NCBI GenBank assembly: GCA_031278315.1
Contig: JAITKS010000157.1
Coordinates: 1 to 11,112, forward strand
Source of the DNA: Planctomycetaceae bacterium
GTDB lineage: Bacteria > Planctomycetota > Planctomycetia > Pirellulales > Thermoguttaceae
Direction of reading: 5' to 3'
Length of the DNA: 11,112 nt
Below, piece after piece: positions 6,860-11,112 of this stretch. Within the stretch, counting starts at the first letter, position 1, and each line of letters starts with the position of its first letter. Below the pieces are notes generated by a model that was not told where the DNA came from, ran no database searches, and saw nothing but the letters and a program-made list of their open reading frames with translations. A program made the translations under genes and the position numbers.

Positions 6860-6898
6860 AAATTTCACCGACATATTACTCATATTACTATTTACTAT

Positions 6899-8413
6899 CT
6901 ACTCATTTCCGGCATGATTTTTTTGCGGCGAATTGGGACGAACTATAAAGAGTTCAATATCATGTACATTGAAATCATATCGTTTTTTTCCGAATCGCTT
7001 TTGATACTTTGCGTTGTTGTATAACCAATATTTAATGTTTGATTCCGGCTCGTAACGATTTACAACTACCGGTATCCAAATTCGTCCTTTACAATCTTGA
7101 TTCATTTCCAGCGTTTTTTTCAAAACGTTTTCTGTTATTTTCTGAATTGGAATTTTAGGCTCTAGTTCAGGAATATAACGGTTCGCATCCAGAGTATAAC
7201 ACACTATCCGATCACCGTCTTGCCAATTCTCTTTAACATATTTATAAACAGCTCGCCAATCGTATCGTCCGCCGTCTTGATAATAACTTGCTAACGACGG
7301 AATATTCGACAACATGATAAAAATAATCCACACACAACCAAGACAAAATCGATACTGAATTTTAGATTGAATTATCAACTTATAAATCCAATCAATAAAT
7401 AACGCCAAAATTACAAAAAACGGAAAAGAAAAAAGAAAATTATAATGAACAATATAAACAATCTTTGTAGGCATAATAAAAATTGCCGCACCGCATAAAA
7501 CAACACAAGTTATCCAATAAACATTTCCATTGTTACGATAATTACACAACATAAATAAACATGCCGGTACACAAATCATGCCGAAAGCCCATCCCATACT
7601 AAACACTAATCCAATTATTGCATGAATTCCATCAACTTGCGAAGTAGGAAAATTATTCCACATTTTAGTAAGCGGCAAAATATGAAAAATTAAAATCAAT
7701 AACAAAATAATCGACCAAAATCCTACAATAAGAATTAACTTACAAAATGTCTTGTCCCAATTTATTCTTTTTGTCAATAAGAAATCTAAAAACAAACCGA
7801 TAACAAGAAATCCCCAAATCGCACCAGTCAAAGAATGTGTCAATACCATCAATATAGCCGCTGGACCTAAACATAACGCCGCTATAACAGAACGCTTAAC
7901 CGCAATTAATCCGCCCAAAAATAAAACTACAGTAATCAAAAGAAATGCTTGAATATAAAATCGATTATTCTGACTATGCAAAATATGGTCTTGCCACAAA
8001 AGAATCAAAACCGCAAGAATCAATCCGCCGGATAAACCAAATAATTCTCTGCCAAACAAAAATATAACACCAATACACAACGACCCCATTATTGCCGTCA
8101 AAAAACGTGAACCAAATTCATCTGTACCAAATAATCGGTAATCGATCCAATGCACAAAATAAGCGCAAAAAATTAACTTCGGTAATTTGGCTATTTGGGT
8201 CGATTTTAGATCAGTTTCAGTTACAGAAATTATATCCTGCGGAATCGGCTTGCCTTCAAAAAAATATAATGCCTCAATCGTAGTATAATTTTCGTCAAAT
8301 CCGCAAGACCAATCACCAAGATGATAAAACCGTAAACATAAAGCAGCAATTATAAGAAGAAAAAATAAAAAACACCGTACTACAATTTCAGAAAAAAAAT
8401 TGATTTTAACCAT
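6899..8413 (-). CDS. GT39/ArnT-type membrane glycosyltransferase (GT-C fold)
   Basis: A 504-residue integral membrane protein. Transmembrane segment 1 is at about residues 10-28, followed by the first periplasmic loop with F-D-E-N-Y (D40, E41), the acidic pair that GT-C enzymes such as protein mannosyltransferases and ArnT use to bind metal and the lipid-phosphate sugar donor. Roughly eight to ten further hydrophobic helices follow to about residue 370. The C-terminal 130 residues are soluble and presumably periplasmic (Y-K-Y-V-K-E-N-W-Q-D-G-D-R-I-V begins a conserved-looking region). The expected reaction is transfer of a sugar from a polyprenyl-phosphate donor to a lipid, glycan or protein outside the membrane; donor and acceptor cannot be told. 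ATG at 8413 has only a weak GATGA in front. No glycan-pathway neighbour is in the window. Ends in TAG. Confidence 0.85.
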   Translation of the reverse strand: MVKINFFSEIVVRCFLFFLLIIAALCLRFYHLGDWSCGFDENYTTIEALYFFEGKPIPQDIISVTETDLKSTQIAKLPKLIFCAYFVHWIDYRLFGTDEFGSRFLTAIMGSLCIGVIFLFGRELFGLSGGLILAVLILLWQDHILHSQNNRFYIQAFLLITVVLFLGGLIAVKRSVIAALCLGPAAILMVLTHSLTGAIWGFLVIGLFLDFLLTKRINWDKTFCKLILIVGFWSIILLLILIFHILPLTKMWNNFPTSQVDGIHAIIGLVFSMGWAFGMICVPACLFMLCNYRNNGNVYWITCVVLCGAAIFIMPTKIVYIVHYNFLFSFPFFVILALFIDWIYKLIIQSKIQYRFCLGCVWIIFIMLSNIPSLASYYQDGGRYDWRAVYKYVKENWQDGDRIVCYTLDANRYIPELEPKIPIQKITENVLKKTLEMNQDCKGRIWIPVVVNRYEPESNIKYWLYNNAKYQKRFGKKRYDFNVHDIELFIVRPNSPQKNHAGNE

Positions 8414-8429
8414 ATCATCTTTTTTTTGT

Positions 8430-8459
8430 AATATAGTAATATATCTGTGAAATTTTCAA
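8430..8459 (-). promoter_or_regulatory. Candidate promoter for the glycosyltransferase gene
   Basis: On the minus strand TTGAAA (8459-8454), 18 bp, TATATT (8435-8430). Transcription would start only about 10 nt before the ATG at 8413, giving a nearly leaderless message, which fits the absence of a Shine-Dalgarno. Alternative TATA-like hexamers overlap, so the exact -10 is uncertain. Confidence 0.35.
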
Positions 8460-8470
8460 TTCGTAATAAC

Positions 8471-8639
8471 AGGAACATTGGGAACACAAAGGACAAAAAG
8501 TAACGGTGTTTGTGTCTTTTTAAGTTTATGATTTCATTTAATATTAAAATTGTTATGCCCGCAGAGATATTAGATATTTAGACAACTCTAACTTTAATTT
8601 TCGGTTTGAGCAGCCGTCTTTTGTGTTCCGTTTGTTCCT
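8471..8639. repeat. Inverted pair of G/T-rich elements (MITE-like, 169 bp)
   Basis: The 24-nt segments at 8471-8494 (AGGAACATTGGGAACACAAA then GGAC) and 8616-8639 (complement AGGAACAAACGGAACACAAA then AGAC) match at 20 of 24 positions in inverted orientation. The left copy also forms a local hairpin, ACACAAA (8484-8490) against TTTGTGT (8509-8515). The unit TTTGTGTTCC resembles the TTTTGTGTT units of the element at 802-848. About 121 bp of AT-rich sequence without a gene lies between the arms. I see no clear target-site duplication outside them. It fills the 273-bp gap between the HTH-receiver gene and the glycosyltransferase. Confidence 0.65.
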
Positions 8640-8655
8640 TTAATTCTGAATTAAA
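8639..8655 (-). terminator. Weak A/T-only hairpin after the HTH-receiver gene
   Basis: TTTAATT (8639-8645) and AATTAAA (8649-8655) are perfect 7-bp arms around a 3-nt loop, 32 bp beyond the regulator's stop codon at 8687. Without G-C pairs the stem would be weak, so a terminator role is only a guess. It touches the right arm of the inverted element pair. Confidence 0.25.
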
Positions 8656-8686
8656 AATTAAACTTAATTGTTATGTAAAATTGATA

Positions 8687-9268
8687 TTAAACAAACGACT
8701 CTACACCCATTAAATTACATAGTTTTTCAATAAGTCTTTCGGTTTCGAAAGGTTTTTGTAGAAAATCATCGGCACCGGCTATTTTTAGTTCGGCGATTTT
8801 ATCTGTTTCGACCATTCCGCTTATACAAATTATCTTAACATCTTCAAGCGAGCTGTCGTTACGGACACGAATACAGACTTCTTTACCGTTTATATCCGGC
8901 AGCATTACGTCTAACACAATCAGATCGGGACGGTACTCACGTACCATCATTCCGGCATCAAAACCATTATTGACAGACCTTGTTTCAAAGCGTCCGTCAC
9001 TTTCTAAAACTGTACAAATTAATTCAACCAGTTCAATATCATCATCAACGACCAGTACCTTACGTTTACCGCTTTCGAGAGCGTCTGTAGGAATACCATT
9101 ATCTCTCATGAAAGAAAAAAGTTGTTCGCGCGGAATGCGTCTGAATCTACTTCCTGGAACACGAAATCCTTTTAGTTGTCCAGAATCGAAACAACGAATA
9201 ATAGTTTGCTGACTAACTTTACATATTTTTGCAGCTTCACCTGTAGTGAATACAGTTTTAACCGACAT
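8687..9268 (-). CDS. Response regulator with N-terminal excisionase-type HTH and C-terminal receiver domain
   Basis: 193 residues from ATG at 9268. Residues 7-55 form an HTH_17/excisionase (MerR-like) DNA-binding domain: T-T-G-E-A-A-K-I-C-K-V-S-Q-Q-T-I-I-R, then a wing G-S-R-F-R-R-I-P-R-E-Q-L. Residues 69-190 are a complete receiver domain with the acidic pocket D75/D76, phospho-acceptor D120 in L-D-V-M-L-P, S150 and K172 in Q-K-P-F. All key residues for phosphorylation are present. The order (DNA-binding domain first) is the reverse of OmpR/NarL regulators. No histidine kinase is adjacent, so the partner is elsewhere. The start at 9268 is preferred over the in-frame TTG at 9289 because AAAGGAG ends 8 nt before it and the HTH begins shortly after. 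Minus-strand promoter candidates lie 140-435 bp upstream. Targets are unknown. Confidence 0.93.
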   Translation of the reverse strand: MSVKTVFTTGEAAKICKVSQQTIIRCFDSGQLKGFRVPGSRFRRIPREQLFSFMRDNGIPTDALESGKRKVLVVDDDIELVELICTVLESDGRFETRSVNNGFDAGMMVREYRPDLIVLDVMLPDINGKEVCIRVRNDSSLEDVKIICISGMVETDKIAELKIAGADDFLQKPFETERLIEKLCNLMGVESFV

Positions 9269-9276
9269 AGAAAACA

Positions 9277-9283
9277 CTCCTTT
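9277..9283 (-). promoter_or_regulatory. Ribosome binding site setting the HTH-receiver start
   Basis: On the minus strand AAAGGAG (9283-9277) stands 8 nt before ATG at 9268. It lies inside the extra sequence that a TTG start at 9289 would require, which argues for the ATG. With the DUF4160 site it is the only strong Shine-Dalgarno in the window. Confidence 0.8.
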
Positions 9284-9486
9284 AAACAAAATTTTTAATT
9301 GTTCTATAGTTAAATTCGGTAATCGTTGCTTATTGAATATTATAAATTTTGTAGAGATACAAAGTGTTGTTATCTTATAAAATTATGCTTACGATTTCAT
9401 CGAAATTAATAGTATGAACAAATACTTAAATCGCCAAACGGTAGATATAAATTCTTAAATTGCTTGCATAAAATCTTTTACAAAAA

Positions 9487-9516
9487 AATATAAAATCTAC
9501 ATTTTAATTTTGTCAA
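9487..9516 (-). promoter_or_regulatory. Candidate promoter for the HTH-receiver gene
   Basis: On the minus strand TTGACA (9516-9511), 18 bp, TATATT (9492-9487). The -35 is a perfect consensus. A transcript from here would carry a leader of about 210 nt before the regulator's ATG at 9268. The rival pair at 9409-9437 would give a shorter leader. Confidence 0.4.
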
Positions 9517-9547
9517 ATTTTGGGTGCGTGCAATTTAGGTTTAGTAT

Positions 9548-9675
9548 TTATATCATGGAAGTTGCCGAGTTTTCCAAACTTTCTCAAATTTCCAAACCGT
9601 ACACCTTGACATATTCGACTGAAAATACCGGAACGCCCGATTTTCTCAAATATCCCGAATCTGCCGATTGGTCAA
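9548..9675 (-). other. Less AT-rich intergenic block, possible small RNA or dispersed element
   Basis: Around 45% G+C by eye in surroundings of roughly 25%. Within it 9-nt-scale echoes occur on the plus strand: TTTCCAAAC, TTTCTCAAA, TTTCCAAAC in a row (about 9571-9597), and TTTCTCAAAT again near 9642. Three CCGA(A)T segments lie at 9635-9669. On the minus strand the promoter at 9676-9703 would start transcription at its edge. Minus-strand reading gives no long frame (stops break it after about 30 codons). It may be a regulatory RNA, a leader of the regulator transcript, or one more copy of a genome-wide repeat; the sequence alone does not decide. Confidence 0.35.
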
Positions 9676-9703
9676 ATTGTAGCTATTTTTCCTTCTCTGT
9701 CAA
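9676..9703 (-). promoter_or_regulatory. Strong sigma-70-type promoter candidate inside the thyX-regulator gap
   Basis: On the minus strand TTGACA (9703-9698), 16 bp, TACAAT (9681-9676). This is the best match to the consensus in the window. It points away from thyX and toward the regulator gene 400 bp downstream, and transcription would begin at about 9669 and run through the less AT-rich block. Confidence 0.45.
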
Positions 9704-9859
9704 TACGAATATTTTATTCATTTTCAAAAGTTTAACATTTTTTCGCAAATTACAAGATCAATTCACGTTTTTGTATAATTTTAGGTAAAATATATGATTT
9801 GTATAACATTCACAGTTTATTTCCAAAATGACAAATTTAATCTCAAATTAATATAGAAA

Positions 9860-9873
9860 CGCAATGTATTGCG
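9860..9873. repeat. Interrupted palindrome CGCAAT-GT-ATTGCG
   Basis: Perfect 6-bp arms with a 2-nt centre, in otherwise AT-rich non-coding DNA about 140 bp downstream of thyX. Its form is that of a dimeric repressor site, but no second copy was noticed in the window. Confidence 0.4.
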
Positions 9874-10010
9874 CCTTGAAATTACAGCGTAAACCAATTT
9901 TAAACTTCTTTTACGTGAAATTTTGGTTCGAGTTGTTTATTTATCTGAGGGGTTGATGTCAACAAAAAATTTATAAAGTCTTATTGATTCTTTTCGGTAT
10001 ATTTTGAGAT

Positions 10011-10901
10011 TTATTTGTTTTGTACGATATTTAATTTTTGTAATTTTTCGCAGCATTCTTCGCGTTCTCTGCATCGTTCTAGTTTTTGCCATGACGGGTC
10101 TTGTGCATTTAGAAATTGTTCGCGAGTTGCTGGTATATTTCCGGTTTGTGTTAGTCTGATGATAACGTTTTTGTCTAGTTTACTTAATCGTATTGATTCT
10201 AGCTGGTAATCGATGAATGCTTCCCAGCAATAGGGGAATAGCGGTTGTACGATATGTTCACCGATTGCGTTTGCGTATTGCATGATTTCAAATTGTGCGC
10301 TTGATTCCATTCTTAATGAGAGGAATCTTAATAAATTATGTAGATCAATTTTCCAGTAAGCTTCAGTGTAAGTTGATAGCGGCAGGTCTTTTCTTGCTTG
10401 TTCTCTTGCGACACCTTTAGCGATTCGGTTTTCGTATAAGTTTCGTGCTTGAGAGTGAAAATTGATTTCATCGTTAGTCAATTCATTACCGATTTTTTCG
10501 TCGAAGTAACCGTTACTTCCTTGTCTATTTGTTTCGCTTTGTTTTCGCCAATTGGTTGGAGTAGTTTCGTAAGCGGCATCAATTGCAATAGAGTATCGCG
10601 TACTATATTCATTTATAGATGCGGTACGATGTCGAATCCATTGTCTCCAGCAATCCATTGGTACTCGCACGAGCAGTTTTAGTTCTGCCATTTCGAATGG
10701 TGTCGTGTGTTGATGCCGCAGCAGATAGCGTAATAATGTGCGATCATCTGATGTTTTTTTTGTACCGTGACCATAACTAACACGAGCAGCTTGAACAATA
10801 GCGGAATCGTCCCCCATCACATCAACAAGACAGACGAATCCTTTATCTAAAACAGGAATTTTTTTCCAACGCAATGCGGAAACTTGATCTATATTTTGCA
10901 T
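10011..10901 (-). CDS. thyX: Flavin-dependent thymidylate synthase
   Basis: A 296-residue ThyX. It catalyses reductive methylation of dUMP to dTMP with methylene-tetrahydrofolate as carbon donor and NAD(P)H via FAD, as a cytoplasmic tetramer. The signature R-H-R-x7-S is intact (R90-H91-R92 to S100, inside R-H-R-T-A-S-I-N-E-Y-S), followed by T-R-Y-S. Other family blocks are A-A-R-V-S-Y-G (38-44), L-R-H-x-H-T-T-P-F-E (61-70) and the C-terminal L-R-F-L-S-L-R-M-E-S-S-A-Q-F-E-I. The length is slightly above the bacterial core (about 220-260) because of an N-terminal lead and a charged C-terminal tail (L-E-R-C-R-E-R-E-E-C-C-E-K-L). ATG at 10901 is the first in frame and the family's start region follows at once; no Shine-Dalgarno is seen. 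It is monocistronic in this window. ThyX presence suggests, but does not prove, that ThyA is absent from the genome. Confidence 0.98.
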   Translation of the reverse strand: MQNIDQVSALRWKKIPVLDKGFVCLVDVMGDDSAIVQAARVSYGHGTKKTSDDRTLLRYLLRHQHTTPFEMAELKLLVRVPMDCWRQWIRHRTASINEYSTRYSIAIDAAYETTPTNWRKQSETNRQGSNGYFDEKIGNELTNDEINFHSQARNLYENRIAKGVAREQARKDLPLSTYTEAYWKIDLHNLLRFLSLRMESSAQFEIMQYANAIGEHIVQPLFPYCWEAFIDYQLESIRLSKLDKNVIIRLTQTGNIPATREQFLNAQDPSWQKLERCREREECCEKLQKLNIVQNK

Positions 10902-10984
10902 AAAATATTGAATAAATAATTTTAGGTTAATATTATCGGTAGGATATTTTTAAACATGTAAAGGAAAACGGACAAAAAACAAAA

Positions 10985-11035
10985 AACGAAATTAAAAAGT
11001 GCAGAATATATAGAGAAGCCGCAGAGCTAAAAAAT
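10985..11035 (-). repeat. Degenerate CTCTGCGG-type element upstream of thyX
   Basis: On the minus strand CTCTGCGGCTTCTCTATA, then TATTCTGCACTTTTTAA. The CTCTG units and closing T/A-run resemble the element at 6623-6670 (which contains CTCTGCGGTTAA). The copy is poorly preserved, so assignment to the family is tentative. The rest of 10902-11112 is AT-rich with no gene. Confidence 0.35.
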
Positions 11036-11112
11036 ATCAAGGCAAGAATTGTAATGTATAAATAAGATTTATCAACAGGAACATTAAATAGAATAAATAG
11101 GAAAGAATAATA

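Larger units (their letters stand above)
6311..6898. other. Non-coding, repeat-rich intergenic region (588 bp)
   Basis: It lies between the glycosyltransferase stop and the coiled-coil start, both minus strand. I see no gene in it: the ORFs present are short, AT-rich or antisense to the coiled-coil start. It holds the candidate coiled-coil promoter (6392-6420), the tandem 9-nt element (6623-6670), a long imperfect palindrome (6671-6755), four AACCTTA motifs (6745, 6757, 6780, 6815) and a 15-bp direct repeat (6696-6710 and 6845-6859). Such a concentration suggests a remnant of small mobile or regulatory elements. Confidence 0.7.
9269..10010. other. Non-coding region between thyX and the HTH-receiver gene (742 bp)
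   Basis: No convincing gene. It is mostly very AT-rich, apart from a clearly less AT-rich block at about 9548-9700 described separately. Minus-strand promoter-like pairs occur at 9487-9516, at 9409-9437 (TTGGCG, 17 bp, TACTAT) and at 9676-9703, all pointing at the regulator gene. A 14-bp interrupted palindrome lies at 9860-9873. The one open frame of note on the plus strand (from ATG 9555 to TAA 9788) lacks a Shine-Dalgarno and any family resemblance. Confidence 0.6.

Noticed and set aside
9510..9788. Plus-strand open frame of 77 residues from ATG 9555 (92 from TTG)
   Set aside because: No Shine-Dalgarno, no recognisable family, composition drifts to F/N/S/K toward the end, and the frame overlaps the promoter and repeat-like block. 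Probably fortuitous.
9891..9928. AACCAA/TTGGTT hairpin as a thyX terminator
   Set aside because: Only six paired bases before mismatches, a long loop, and about 85 bp beyond the stop; too weak to call.
10053..10085. Sequence ATTCTTCGCGTTCTCTGCATC at the 3' end of thyX resembling the CTCTG repeat units
   Set aside because: It encodes the charged C-terminal tail in frame, and the similarity is short. Insertion of an element into the gene end cannot be argued from this alone.
8468..11085. Identical 12-mer AACAGGAACATT at 8468-8479 and 11074-11085
   Set aside because: A 12-base match is expected by chance a few times in a window of this size and composition, and the flanks do not match.

Overview
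The window is AT-rich (about one third G+C by eye) and looks like a chromosomal stretch from an uncultured, host- or sediment-associated bacterium, most likely a low-GC member of the Planctomycetes/PVC group. This placement is tentative. It rests on a long coiled-coil protein with a C-terminal L-A-T-E-E-L-W segment that I associate from memory with planctomycete hypotheticals, on a response regulator with an N-terminal excisionase-type helix-turn-helix, on ThyX as the only thymidylate synthase in view, and on the scarcity of Shine-Dalgarno sites (clear before only two genes). No rRNA, tRNA, CRISPR array or transposase was seen.

Layout. Bases 1-2854 form a plus-strand accessory block: the 3' end of an AAA-ATPase/PD-(D/E)XK nuclease-like gene, a class II Fic AMP-transferase, and a DUF4160 gene followed one base later by a DUF2442 gene. 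The DUF2442 gene carries a TGA in place of a conserved tryptophan codon and is probably newly broken. G/T-rich intergenic elements built of 9-nt units lie in front of the Fic and DUF4160 genes and behind the DUF2442 gene. Bases 2855-6310 hold a minus-strand pair: a 671-residue coiled-coil protein with a disordered head, and 102 bp downstream a stand-alone condensation/acyltransferase-fold protein with an HHxxxDG motif. Bases 6311-6898 are non-coding and repeat-rich. Bases 6899-8413 encode a multi-spanning GT39/ArnT-type glycosyltransferase (minus), and 8687-9268 an HTH-receiver regulator (minus). The gap between those two carries an inverted pair of G/T-rich elements. Bases 9269-10010 are non-coding but contain a less AT-rich block with a good minus-strand promoter. 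Bases 10011-10901 encode ThyX (minus), followed by about 210 bp of upstream AT-rich sequence.

Working together. ThyX is housekeeping. The glycosyltransferase and the coiled-coil/condensation pair look like envelope or lineage-specific functions, but nothing in the sequence ties them to a shared pathway. The plus-strand block resembles a slowly decaying defence/toxin-antitoxin-like cargo region. The points most worth following are the single-base decay of DUF2442, the 9-nt-unit element family, the palindromic/repeat cluster at 6671-6859 and the block at 9548-9703. I found no convincing complete new multi-gene system.
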